Source of the DNA: Stutzerimonas frequens
GTDB lineage: Bacteria > Pseudomonadota > Gammaproteobacteria > Pseudomonadales > Pseudomonadaceae
Assembly (NCBI RefSeq): GCF_024448335.1
Contig: NZ_JAMOHM010000006.1
Coordinates: 186,001 to 250,000, forward strand
Direction of reading: 5' to 3'
Length of the DNA: 64,000 nt
The notes under the pieces were generated by a model. That model ran no database searches. It was given only the letters and a program-made list of their open reading frames with translations, and was not told where the DNA came from. Below, piece by piece: positions 19,648-30,156 of the stretch. The translations under genes were made by a program, and so were the position numbers. Within the stretch, counting starts at the first letter, position 1. Every line of letters starts with the position of its first letter.

Positions 19648-20295
19648 TCACGCGCGTCGCTCCACATCGCTGACCGCCATCCGCTCGGAGCGCAGCTCTT
19701 CCAGGGCGTGGCGGGTGATCTGCACGGCTGCACTGATCGAGAGCAGCGCCATGATGCTGGCCACGATCAGGTCCGGCCAGCCCGCGCCGGTGCCGAACAC
19801 ACCCAGCGCCGCGAGCATCACGGCGAGATTGCCCAGCGCATCGTTGCGGCTGCACAGCCAGACGCTGCGCATGTTGCTGTCGCCTTCACGGTAGGCATAG
19901 AGCATGAGCGCCACGGTGACGTTGGCCAGCAGCGCGATGGTGCCGACGATGCCCATGGTCGTGGCCTGCGGCACGCTGGCATCGATGAAGTTGTCGATCG
20001 CGACCACCAGGATGAACACGCCGAACAGACCCATGGTCAGCGCCTTGGCCAGCGACGCTCGCGCGCGCATCACCACGCCAAGGCCCAACACGAACAGGCT
20101 GACACCGTAGTTGGCCGCATCGCCGAAGAAATCCAGCGAATCGGCCAGCAGCGATACCGATCCCGAGCGCACGCCTGCGCCGATCTCGACAGCGAACATC
20201 GCCAGGTTGATCAGCAGCGCGATCCAGAGAACCCGCCGATAACGCCCGCGCACCGCTGCGCTGGCGCAACCACTGTTGCAGCAATTTCCTGCCAT
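19648..20295 (-). CDS. Short CDF-type cation efflux transporter
   Basis: A 215-residue cation diffusion facilitator with about six membrane helices but no C-terminal cytosolic domain (usual length about 300). The N-terminus carries a Cys motif, MAGNCCNSGCAS. In TM2 the metal pair is D55/D59 (ADSLDFFGD, normally HxxxD or DxxxD). In TM5 the usual H is replaced by Cys (C148 and D152, LCSRND). Divergent from a CadR/PbrR-like MerR regulator across a typical MerR promoter. Probably exports a soft divalent metal (Cd, Zn, Co or Pb); the exact substrate is unknown. Confidence 0.85.
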   Translation of the reverse strand: MAGNCCNSGCASAAVRGRYRRVLWIALLINLAMFAVEIGAGVRSGSVSLLADSLDFFGDAANYGVSLFVLGLGVVMRARASLAKALTMGLFGVFILVVAIDNFIDASVPQATTMGIVGTIALLANVTVALMLYAYREGDSNMRSVWLCSRNDALGNLAVMLAALGVFGTGAGWPDLIVASIMALLSISAAVQITRHALEELRSERMAVSDVERRA

Positions 20296-20324
20296 GAACG
20301 TCGCCTCGAAATGTCGATGGCGAT

Positions 20325-20355
20325 ACGCTAAACCCTGTAGCAGCTACAGGGTCAA
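20325..20355 (-). promoter_or_regulatory. MerR-type promoter/operator of the CDF exporter
   Basis: On the minus strand a -35 TTGACC (20355-20350) and a -10-like TAGCGT (20330-20325) are separated by 19 bp, the long spacer typical of MerR-activated promoters. Between them sits a perfect 9+9 bp dyad, ACCCTGTAG-CAG-CTACAGGGT (20332-20352). The MerR gene starts on the other strand 7 bp from the dyad. The layout is the classic metal-responsive divergent switch. Confidence 0.85.
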
Positions 20356-20358
20356 GTC

Positions 20359-20754
20359 ATGCCTCTAACCATCGGCAAGCTCAGTCAGGCCACCGCGGTG
20401 AACGTGGAAACCATCCGCTACTACGAGCGCATCGGGCTGCTCGCGGCGCCGGCGCGGACGTCGTCCGGCTACCGCACCTACAGTGAGCAGGACGCGGCCC
20501 GATTGCGCTTCATCAAGCGCGGGCGGGAGCTCGGGTTTTCCCTCGACGAAATCCGCACGCTGGTCGAGCTGGCCGACCAGCCGGGACATGCCTGCACCGA
20601 CGTCGATCGCCTGGTACAGACGCATCTGGTGCAGGTACGTCAGCGCATCGCCGACCTGCAGCGGCTCGAAGCGGAGCTGCAGCGCCTGGCAGGCTGCAGC
20701 GAGTCGTCGGTCCGCGAGTGCCGCATCATCGAAGCGCTGTCGGCGGCCGATTGA
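20359..20754 (+). CDS. MerR family heavy-metal-responsive regulator (CadR/PbrR-like)
   Basis: A 131-residue metal-sensing MerR protein. The DNA-binding domain (residues 1-70) has 'VETIRYYERIGLL', 'SSGYRTYSEQDAARLRFI' and 'RELGFSLDEI'. The metal-site cysteines are C79 (GHACTD), C113 (AGCSES) and C121 (RECRII), the Cys triad of CadR/PbrR types. The only ribosome-binding-like AGGG lies inside the operator dyad upstream. It probably activates the divergent CDF gene in response to Cd/Zn/Pb and represses itself. Confidence 0.9.
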   Translation: MPLTIGKLSQATAVNVETIRYYERIGLLAAPARTSSGYRTYSEQDAARLRFIKRGRELGFSLDEIRTLVELADQPGHACTDVDRLVQTHLVQVRQRIADLQRLEAELQRLAGCSESSVRECRIIEALSAAD

Positions 20755-20841
20755 TGGATGAGTTTTGCCGGTTCTGGCGAACCTCCGGCGCGGTCGGCGG
20801 CTCCAAGGCTATCTACACGCCACCAGCAAAGGCCCGCTGCC

Positions 20842-20991
20842 ATGATCGACCCAGACGACCCGCTCAAGGACGGCCTGACGCCGCCGGACTACGACGAATA
20901 CGGCGATGTTCCGGATTCGGGCGAGAACGATACCGAGCCGGATGACGACTCCGACGACGAAGCGAGTCCGGGTCAGAGCCCGCTCGGATAA
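20842..20991 (+). CDS. Small acidic hypothetical protein
   Basis: A 49-residue frame from ATG 20842 (MIDPDDPLKDGLTPPDYDEY) with an extreme acidic tail (EPDDDSDDEA). The ATG is preceded by AAAGGCCCGCTGCC. It is probably disordered. Similar short acidic proteins are common but unnamed in pseudomonads. It could be a spurious frame, but its DNA lacks stops and the composition is unlike a random frame. Confidence 0.4.
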   Translation: MIDPDDPLKDGLTPPDYDEYGDVPDSGENDTEPDDDSDDEASPGQSPLG

Positions 20992-21098
20992 TCCTGGCCT
21001 GGCCGCCCGACGCTTGGCACCCCGACTGGACAATTGGCGCTGCCCAGCCTAAAAAGGCGCGCTGCGCAGCAGCAGTGTTCAATGGAGGCAGCCCCATC

Positions 21099-21221
21099 GT
21101 GAGAAAGAAGAAGCCCGTCGACCCCGTCCGGCAAGCAGAAAAGAATCGCGCCCACCGGATCGGCTGGCTGATAGCCTTGGCCGGCATCCTGGTGGGCTTT
21201 GCCCTGGTGATGAGCAAGTAA
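21099..21221 (+). CDS. Small single-pass membrane protein
   Basis: A 40-residue frame from GTG 21099. The basic N-terminus (MRKKKPVDPVRQAEKNRAHR) is followed by one hydrophobic helix (IGWLIALAGILVGFALVMSK). GGAGG lies at 21084-21088, about 10 bp before the start. The charge pattern predicts an N-in, single-span inner-membrane protein. It is followed by an intrinsic terminator about 50 bp downstream. Function unknown. Confidence 0.55.
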   Translation: MRKKKPVDPVRQAEKNRAHRIGWLIALAGILVGFALVMSK

Positions 21222-21271
21222 GCGCTGTTCGCGTTTCGTGGAGGGCCGGCGCTCCCTGTCGAATCACCCGC

Positions 21272-21291
21272 AGCCCCGCTACGGCGGGGCT
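21272..21291 (+). terminator. Intrinsic terminator after the small membrane protein
   Basis: AGCCCCGC-TACG-GCGGGGCT forms an 8-bp perfect GC stem with a tetraloop. It is followed by GTTTCCGTT, a moderate U-run on the plus strand, consistent with the end of the 21099 transcript. Confidence 0.7.
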
Positions 21292-21395
21292 GTTTCCGTT
21301 GCCGCGTGCTGATGGGTAACCGCACCGAGACGAGCAAGTCGTCTGCAACTTTTGTCTGATAAGCGTTCGCATATACGAATGGTTCCGCACGCTTC

Positions 21396-21401
21396 TATAA
21401 T
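21396..21401 (+). promoter_or_regulatory. Consensus -10 box
   Basis: TATAAT at 21396-21401 lies 30 bp upstream of the GTG at 21431. No good -35 is seen at 16-18 bp; TTCGCA at 21366 is too far away. It is the best promoter candidate for the short membrane-protein gene that follows. Confidence 0.45.
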
Positions 21402-21430
21402 CTGCCACCTTTTTTCCGAGGCGGCCGGGC

Positions 21431-21673
21431 GTGGGCGTTTCCGAATCATTCCAGCACTATGTTCTTGACCCGATCCTGCTGCAGTTCAGCAGCCTGTTCG
21501 ACCTCAACGGTCGGCTGGGCCTGCTTTTCCTCGGGGTGTCCTATGCCGTTGCCTACTTGCTGTTCCGCTACCTGACGCTCTACAGCCTGATCGTGTTGCC
21601 ATTTGTGGATGCTGTCCGCAAGTTTCTGCTGGCGAGGGCGCCAACCGGCGCGGCGCAGCGCGGCAGGAGCTGA
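21431..21673 (+). CDS. Small two-helix membrane protein, hypothetical
   Basis: An 80-residue frame from GTG 21431 with two hydrophobic spans (LGLLFLGVSYAVAYLLFRYL and LYSLIVLPFVDAVRKFLL). The start (FQHYVLDPILLQFSSLFDLN) faintly resembles the N-terminal segment of sterol-desaturase-family membrane proteins, so it may be a remnant or an independent small protein. No active-site histidines are present. A TATAAT box lies upstream. Function unknown. Confidence 0.5.
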   Translation: MGVSESFQHYVLDPILLQFSSLFDLNGRLGLLFLGVSYAVAYLLFRYLTLYSLIVLPFVDAVRKFLLARAPTGAAQRGRS

Positions 21674-21765
21674 GTGCGGGACGGATTTGCTCGTACAATC
21701 ATGCGTGATCCGCGGCCGGGCAACGGAGCCCTGAGCCGATCTGCGCAACAAACGAGGGGAAAACC

Positions 21766-22014
21766 ATGCCGACCTACGACTATCGCTGCGAAGCCAACGG
21801 TCAGGTTTATGAAGTCCGCCATCCCATGGCCCTGCGTCCGAAGACCTGGGGCGAGCTGCGCGCCGCCTGTGCGCTGGCCGAGGATGTGTCGATTCCAGAC
21901 GATGCGCCGGTGACCCGGCTGATGACCGCCGCCGGGGTGGTGAACAGCCGGGTGCTGAAGAACCCGGAAGCCCCAGCCTGTGCCCGCGGCGGTTGTGCCG
22001 GTAATTGTCGTTGA
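21766..22014 (+). CDS. FmdB-like zinc-ribbon protein
   Basis: An 82-residue protein. The FmdB-type opening MPTYDYRCEANGQVYEVRH is present, but only one Cys (C8) of the usual first CxxC is kept. Cysteines at the end (CARGGCAGNC) supply the rest of a possible metal site. Family members are small putative regulators with no proven function. It begins with MPTYDYRC, typical of the family, and sits after GAGGGGAAAACC, a good ribosome-binding site. Confidence 0.75.
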   Translation: MPTYDYRCEANGQVYEVRHPMALRPKTWGELRAACALAEDVSIPDDAPVTRLMTAAGVVNSRVLKNPEAPACARGGCAGNCR

Positions 22015-22073
22015 GCGATCGCCGCGTTTGACCGCGAGCCGTTGGCGGCGAGTCGGGGCCGAGTCGACGGTCG

Positions 22074-22496
22074 CTAGTAGCGCATCTTCAGCTCAATCTG
22101 TGCGGGATCGTCGGCGGTCACCGCGAAGGCGCTGTCCTCGTAGGACGGTGGGCCCATCACCTTTGGGTTGTTCGATAGTCCGTAGCCTTCGGTGGGGAAC
22201 ATGCCGAAGCGCAGGTCCAGCCGACCGTTGTCGTTCTCGTCGTGATAGGCCAGTACGGCGTAGCGGCCGGGCGGCACATCGTCGAATGTAACGGTCACGG
22301 TACCGGCTTCGGCCTTGGCCTTCCGTGCGGTGAAGGCCTGGTTGTCCTTGCGGAAGCTCTTGGCATCGGAATACACCGCCACGGCCACCTGGCCCCGATC
22401 ATGCTGCAGCCCGTTGAGCGTGACCTGCAATTGCTGCGCATGTGCCGCAGGTGCGGCAAGGGCGAGGGCAATGCCCAGAGTCGAAAGTGTCTTCAT
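22074..22496 (-). CDS. DUF2141 periplasmic protein
   Basis: A 140-residue exported protein. The signal peptide is MKTLSTLGIALALAAPAAHA with a cleavage AHA-QQ. The DUF2141 core shows 'LQVTLNGLQHDRGQVAVAVY', 'VPPGRYAVLAYHDENDNGRL' and 'FPTEGYGLSNN'. The DENDNGRLD stretch looks calcium-binding. Function is unknown. The frame is open to 22616, but the signal-peptide Met at 22496 is the only sensible start. Confidence 0.85.
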   Translation of the reverse strand: MKTLSTLGIALALAAPAAHAQQLQVTLNGLQHDRGQVAVAVYSDAKSFRKDNQAFTARKAKAEAGTVTVTFDDVPPGRYAVLAYHDENDNGRLDLRFGMFPTEGYGLSNNPKVMGPPSYEDSAFAVTADDPAQIELKMRY

Positions 22497-25101
<2,605 letters not shown>

Positions 25102-25107
25102 GAAGGG

Positions 25108-25130
25108 CGGCGGCGCCTCAGGCGCCGCCG
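25108..25130 (+). terminator. Hairpin after katG
   Basis: CGGCGGCGCC-TCA-GGCGCCGCCG forms a 10-bp all-GC stem starting 6 bp after the katG stop. No U-run follows, so termination may need Rho, but the stem is strong enough to protect the mRNA 3' end. Confidence 0.55.
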
Positions 25131-25189
25131 CAGCGCCACATCGGTTTTCACGCCGCTGCATCCCGGCCGGCAGTTACCTGGTAAGGCGG

Positions 25190-26080
25190 CTATACCGCAT
25201 TAGCGATCTGCTCGCGCAGCCATTGATGGGCCGGGTCGCGGTGGGCGCGCTCATGCCAGAGCATGGCCATTTCGTAGCCGGGAATCTCCAGCGGCGCCTC
25301 GACGACCTGCAGGGCGGCGCCCTCAACCAGCCTTTCGGGCAGCATGGCCACCAGGTCAGTGCTTTCCAGCACCGAGCGCAGGAACAGGAAGTGCGGCACC
25401 GACAGCACCACGCGTCGTTGCTGACCATGCGCGGCCAGGGCATCGTCGGTGGCACCGTGAAAGCCGCCGCCATCCGGCGAGACGATCACCTGATCCAGTG
25501 CGCAGAACTGCTCTAGCGTCGGCCGTCGCCGCAGGTGCGGATGCCCGGCACGGCCGGCCAGCACGTAACGCTCGGTGAACAGAACGCGGCGGCGCAGGTT
25601 GGATGGCGATCCGTCGACGGTGTGTAAGGCGAGGTCGATATCACCCTGTTCAGCCTGGCGGGCGATGCGCGAAGGCTGCATCTCTACCACGGCGATGCGT
25701 GTGCCCGGTGCGGCGGTGCGCAGGCCGGCCAGAGCGGGCAGCACAATGGCGGACTCGCCATAGTCGCTGGCTGCGATGCGCCAGACGTTCTGCGCCGCGC
25801 CAGGGTCGAACGGGCTGGCTGGGGCGACGGCTTGCTCCAGCGCCTCCAGCGCCAGACGCAGGGGCTCGCGCAAGGCTTCAGCCCGTGCGGTCGGCCGCAT
25901 GCCTCGTGGCCCAGGTATCAGCAGAGGATCGTCGAAGATGTCCCGCAGCTTGGCCAGGTGCACGCTCACCGAGGGCTGGGAAAAATTCAGACGCTCTGCG
26001 GCGCGGGTGACATTATGCTCGGCCAGCAACACGTCCAGGGTCACCAGCAGATTCAGATCGAGGCGTCTGAGATTATTCAC
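25190..26080 (-). CDS. LysR family transcriptional regulator
   Basis: A 296-residue LysR regulator. The N-terminal helix-turn-helix is clear: LDLNLLVTLDVLLAEHNVTR, 'AAERLNFSQPSVSVHLAKLRDIF'. The C-terminal substrate-binding domain includes 'WRIAASDYGESAIVLPALAG' and 'GDIDLALHTV'. It is divergently transcribed from an NAD(P)H-dependent quinone reductase 84 bp away, a common redox-response arrangement, so that enzyme gene is the likely target. Confidence 0.92.
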   Translation of the reverse strand: MNNLRRLDLNLLVTLDVLLAEHNVTRAAERLNFSQPSVSVHLAKLRDIFDDPLLIPGPRGMRPTARAEALREPLRLALEALEQAVAPASPFDPGAAQNVWRIAASDYGESAIVLPALAGLRTAAPGTRIAVVEMQPSRIARQAEQGDIDLALHTVDGSPSNLRRRVLFTERYVLAGRAGHPHLRRRPTLEQFCALDQVIVSPDGGGFHGATDDALAAHGQQRRVVLSVPHFLFLRSVLESTDLVAMLPERLVEGAALQVVEAPLEIPGYEMAMLWHERAHRDPAHQWLREQIANAV

Positions 26081-26164
26081 GGCAATACCTGAGATATGGC
26101 TTATTCATTTCAAACATACCTCGGCAAGCCACATTCTGCAGCCGTCCCGCTACGGAGGTTTCCC

Positions 26165-26947
26165 ATGAATGTTCTGCTTGTTTATGCCCATCCCGAACCG
26201 CGCTCGTTGAATGGCGCGCTGAAGGAATTCGCCGTACAACGCCTGCAGGCGGCTGGCCATCAGGTCCAGGTTTCCGACTTGTATTCCATGGGTTGGAAGG
26301 CCGCGATCGATGCCGGCGACAGCCTGGATCGCGACCCCGAAGCGCGTTTCGATGCTTCCGAGGATTCCCGACGCGCGTTCGCCAGTGGCCGGCAGAGTTC
26401 TGACATCGCGGCCGAGCAGGACAAGCTGCGCTGGGCGGATGCGCTGATCCTGCAGTTCCCGCTCTGGTGGTTCTCGATGCCGGCAATCCTCAAGGGCTGG
26501 GTCGACCGGGTATATGCCTACGGTTTCGCTTATGGCGTCGGTGAGCACTCGGATGCGCGCTGGGGCGATCGTTACGGCGAGGGTTCGATGGTGGGCAAGC
26601 GGGCCATGCTGATCGTGACGACCGGTGGCTGGGAATCACACTACAGCCCGCGGGGGATCAACGGGCCCATCGACGACCTACTGTTCCCCATTCATCACGG
26701 CATCCTGCATTACCCGGGCTTCGATGTGCTGCCAGCGTTTCTGGTGCACCGGACCAGCCGTATCGATCCGGCCCGATTCGAGACACTCCGCGACGAACTG
26801 GGCAAGCGCCTGGACCACCTCTGGCGCACTGAGCCCATCGCCTATCGCAAACAGAACGGCGGCGACTACGACATTCCGGCGCTAACGCTCAGGGCCGACG
26901 TGGCGCCAGCGCAGGTCGGCTTTGCCGCGCATGTCGAGCAGCCGTAA
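26165..26947 (+). CDS. NAD(P)H-dependent flavin oxidoreductase (quinone reductase family)
   Basis: A 260-residue flavodoxin-like reductase. The N-terminal 'MNVLLVYAHPEPRSLNGALK' is the FMN/FAD-binding start and 'LILQFPLWWFSMPAILKGWV' followed by 'DRVYAYGFAYG' is the family hallmark. It reduces quinones by two electrons to avoid radical formation. The start at ATG 26165 follows ACGGAGGTTTCCC, a strong ribosome-binding site. Divergent LysR gene upstream. Confidence 0.92.
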   Translation: MNVLLVYAHPEPRSLNGALKEFAVQRLQAAGHQVQVSDLYSMGWKAAIDAGDSLDRDPEARFDASEDSRRAFASGRQSSDIAAEQDKLRWADALILQFPLWWFSMPAILKGWVDRVYAYGFAYGVGEHSDARWGDRYGEGSMVGKRAMLIVTTGGWESHYSPRGINGPIDDLLFPIHHGILHYPGFDVLPAFLVHRTSRIDPARFETLRDELGKRLDHLWRTEPIAYRKQNGGDYDIPALTLRADVAPAQVGFAAHVEQP

Positions 26948-26986
26948 CAGCTCCAGGGGCCGGGGGCGTGTCCTGGCGTTAGGTCG

Positions 26987-28297
26987 TCAGAGTTCCTTGG
27001 CGAACCGTTCGACCGCGCTGACCACCTGCTTGGCGGCGTCCTGAATCTCGACGATCACCGCACCGGCCTGGTTGGCCAGCCCCAGGCCCTGCACCGCCTG
27101 TTCGCGGCTGGCGAACATGTTGCGCACCGCCTCGTCGGCCAGCGCCTGGTTCTGTTGCACCACATTGACGATCTCGTCGGTAGCGGTGCTCGTGCGCGCA
27201 GCCAGCTGCCGAACCTCGTCGGCCACTACCGCGAAGCCGCGACCCTGGTCGCCAGCTCTGGCCGCCTCGATGGCCGCGTTCAACGCCAGCAGGTTGGTCT
27301 GTGCGGCGATGCCGCCAATGGTCTGGACGATGGAGCTGATCAGCAGCGACTGCTTGCCGAGCGCCTCGATGCCATCGGTGGCGGACTGCACCTGGTCGGT
27401 GATCTTCTGCATCGTCACCAGGGTGTCCTTCACCACACTGGCGCCGCGCTCGGCACTGACGTCGGTCTGCAGCGAGATGTCGTAGGCGACGCCCGCGGCT
27501 TGTCGCACCTCGGCTTCACGCATGACCTGATCGGTCACCACGTTGGCGAACTTGACCACCTTGTAGAGGTTGCCTTCGGTGTCGTGCACCGGGTTGTAAG
27601 TCGCCTCCAGCCAGACCTCACGGCCATTGCGGTCGACACGCCTGAAACGGTCGGCGATGTACTCGCCGCGATTGAGCTTCTGCCAGAAAGCCTTGTAATC
27701 GGCCGAAGCGGCATCTTCCGGCATGCAGAACAGGCTGTGGTGCTTGCCTTTGAGCTCCGCGAGCGAATAGCCCATGGTCTGGAGGAACTGCTCGTTGGCC
27801 GTGACCACCGTTCCGTCCAGATTGAACTGGATAACCGCGGTCGAGCGCAGCAGGGCGCTGATGAATGCCTCGTTCTCCTTCGCCCGGTATACGGCCTCGC
27901 TGATGTCGCTGCCGAAGCCCTGAATATGCGAAAGCTTTCCGTCGGCGGATGCGATGGGATACCAGTGGATCTTCAGCCAGGCGAGGCTGCCATCGGCTCG
28001 CAGGTAGCGATAGTCATCGCTGATCGGCTCGAGCTTGGCCACGGCGGCGCGAAAGTTGTGAAAGCAGGGCAGGTTCTTCACATAGGGCGGAACGATTTCG
28101 GCCAGAGGGCGGCCTTGGAGGTGCCCGTGCGAGTAACCCAAGGTTCGGGCGAATCGATCATTGAACGCGCAGATCCTGGAATCTGCATCCAGCGTGAGCG
28201 AGAGCATGTCACTGTTCATCTTGCCCATGAGCTGGCGCAGGATCGCCAGCTCGGCGTCCTTGGCTTCCAAATCCTTTTTCAAGCGGCTACTAAACAT
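26987..28297 (-). CDS. Soluble PAS-PAS methyl-accepting chemotaxis protein (BdlA/Aer-like)
   Basis: A 436-residue chemoreceptor without transmembrane helices or HAMP. A short N-terminal coiled coil ([19 protein letters not shown]) is followed by two PAS domains (about residues 30-145, with [20 protein letters not shown], and about 150-265, with [20 protein letters not shown]). The signalling hairpin carries '[20 protein letters not shown]' and '[16 protein letters not shown]'. The layout matches BdlA, the P. aeruginosa biofilm-dispersal protein, but identity is inferred. An in-frame ATG three codons upstream (28306) is the alternative start. Confidence 0.88.
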   Translation of the reverse strand: MFSSRLKKDLEAKDAELAILRQLMGKMNSDMLSLTLDADSRICAFNDRFARTLGYSHGHLQGRPLAEIVPPYVKNLPCFHNFRAAVAKLEPISDDYRYLRADGSLAWLKIHWYPIASADGKLSHIQGFGSDISEAVYRAKENEAFISALLRSTAVIQFNLDGTVVTANEQFLQTMGYSLAELKGKHHSLFCMPEDAASADYKAFWQKLNRGEYIADRFRRVDRNGREVWLEATYNPVHDTEGNLYKVVKFANVVTDQVMREAEVRQAAGVAYDISLQTDVSAERGASVVKDTLVTMQKITDQVQSATDGIEALGKQSLLISSIVQTIGGIAAQTNLLALNAAIEAARAGDQGRGFAVVADEVRQLAARTSTATDEIVNVVQQNQALADEAVRNMFASREQAVQGLGLANQAGAVIVEIQDAAKQVVSAVERFAKEL

Positions 28298-28498
28298 GCA
28301 GGGCATCCAATCGATCTAGTTGTGCTTCCGATATCGGCGAAGAGTGCGGGCGCTTGAGCGACTTCCGTGTCGCGTCAGCGAAAGCCGTGGAACCAACGAA
28401 GGGTCATGACGTGCGGTGCGTGCCGAAGCGGAAAAATGAACGGGCGCGATTACCACGCGTTTGTCTTCGCCCACATGGGATGCGAGCTGTCATCGTCC

Positions 28499-28885
28499 TC
28501 AGAGCTGATCGCCAACTGCCTCCTTGTCGATTACCGACCACACGTTGCGGATCTTTCCCTCGAGGAACTCGTAGAAGACGTCTTCGGTAAAGACGACTCG
28601 CCTGCCATTCACTGCAAAGCCAAACAGCTCGCCTGTGGGGGTGCAATCGAACCGCAGCTGTGCCGCCACATGGGGCGGTTCGACGATGAGCAGCCCGATA
28701 TTGAACTGCAGGTCGGGGATCGCCCGAACGTCGGCCTCAAGCATCTGGCGATAGCCGTCCAGCCCGACGAACTGGCCGTTGTAGTGCACCTCGTCATCGA
28801 CGAAGCGCTCCAGCTCCGCCCAGCGCCTGGCGTTCAGACAGGCGATGTAGCCCCGGTAGCAATCAGCGATCTCGTCGCCAGTCAT
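28499..28885 (-). CDS. SnoaL-like (NTF2-fold) protein
   Basis: A 128-residue NTF2-fold protein of the SnoaL/ketosteroid-isomerase superfamily. Features include 'YRGYIACLNARRWAELERFV', 'VHYNGQFVGLDGYRQML' and 'TEDVFYEFLEGKIRNVWSVI'. Such proteins are enzymes or ligand-binding modules of many kinds, so no reaction is assigned. The ATG at 28885 has GGGGAACG upstream. It stands alone between the chemoreceptor and the DUF2855 gene on the same strand. Confidence 0.75.
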   Translation of the reverse strand: MTGDEIADCYRGYIACLNARRWAELERFVDDEVHYNGQFVGLDGYRQMLEADVRAIPDLQFNIGLLIVEPPHVAAQLRFDCTPTGELFGFAVNGRRVVFTEDVFYEFLEGKIRNVWSVIDKEAVGDQL

Positions 28886-28989
28886 GATCGTTCCCCGCAA
28901 AGAAAGCCCGATAGTCAGGCTAGCGATTGGCTCGATATACGCCAGCTGCATCGACCGGTCGCGCTCGCTGTGGTTATCCGATTACCTGG

Positions 28990-30083
28990 TCAGTCGAGCA
29001 CCACGGCGTGACCCTCCAGCGGATTGATGTCGCCTTTGATCAGGGATTCGGCCAGCGCCTGTGCGGACTCCAGACCAGCGTGTTCGTGCACCTGCATCCA
29101 GGTCTGCTGCGCATCGCTAACCTGAGCGATAAAGGCCAGCTGCGCCTCGTTGAAGCGGCGGGTTACCTCGGCAGGGCCCCAGTCGGCGTTGCGTTTCTTG
29201 ATCTGATAGGGCGCGAAGTAGGGCTGTGGCTGCGGACCGGCCAGCGTTGCGTCCGTCTTTCTGTATTCGTGGTTCTGAGCTGACCCGGCGAAGCAGTCGT
29301 ACACCAGCGCATCCTTGAAATGGCTGTGGATCTGCCGGCGTAGATCGGCGCTGCCGGAGAAGTCGACGTAGAGCGTGGGCACGCTCGGGTCCAGCGAAGC
29401 GAGCTGGTCGTAGCCCAAGGCCTGATGGTAGCAACCCAGGCCTTGCACGAAGTGTTGCCGGCGGAAGTCAGCCCGATCAGCTGCACGGCCGGGTTGTCCT
29501 GCAGGCAGAACGCCGTGCCGTACGCGGTCTTGCTCGAGGCGCTCGACATCAGGATCTGGCGCGCGCCGAAGAAGGCGTTGTCGTCGAGGAAATCGGCCAG
29601 CATGAACGAGGTGATGAACAGTGGTCGCAGCAGCATCTGGTAGTTTTCGCTCTCGGCGCGATAGGCGGCGTCGCTGCTGATGCGTTGGTACTGGTTGTAG
29701 GCCGAGGTGAGTTCCAGTCGATGCTCGGCACCGTCATAGAAACCGCGCTCGGAGACGCGTACCGGCTGCATCACGACATGGCTGGCAATCGGCCAGAAGC
29801 CGTAGAAGCGTTCGCTCTTCGCCAGGCCATCGACGGTACTCTCCACGACTTCGGCGAAGCCCCACGCCGGCATGTGAAACCACTCGCCATCGCCGGTGGG
29901 GTAGAAGTCCCAATAGCGCAGGTGAGGCGTCTCGCCGAACGCGGCGTAGGTGACATTGTTCGTGGTCAGTGCCAGCCGGCTGATACGCAGCAGGGCTTCG
30001 CCGGGTTCCGGCATCGGTCGGGTCTGAATGCGGGTCTGCTGCATGTCTTTCTTGTTGTTCTGCAACTGGCGGATGACGCTCAT
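28990..30083 (-). pseudogene. DUF2855 family protein, frameshifted
   Basis: Two overlapping frames give one DUF2855 protein of about 364 residues when joined. The N-terminal part (from ATG 30083, MSVIRQLQNNKKDMQQ) includes 'ALTTNNVTYAAFGETPHLRY' and 'MSSASSKTAYGTAFCL'. The C-terminal part, in another frame, begins around FVQGLGCYHQALGYD. At about 29452-29453 the frame after GLTSAGN jumps. The span is 1094 bp (3n+2), consistent with loss of one base. It may be a true inactivation or a sequencing error. Family members resemble alcohol-dehydrogenase-like proteins of unknown role. Confidence 0.8.
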
Positions 30084-30156
30084 CGATGGCACCTTGGGTT
30101 CGTAAATGGACGACTTCGACTCTATCCCTTTCGTTTCACCGCCGGGTTCGGATTTC

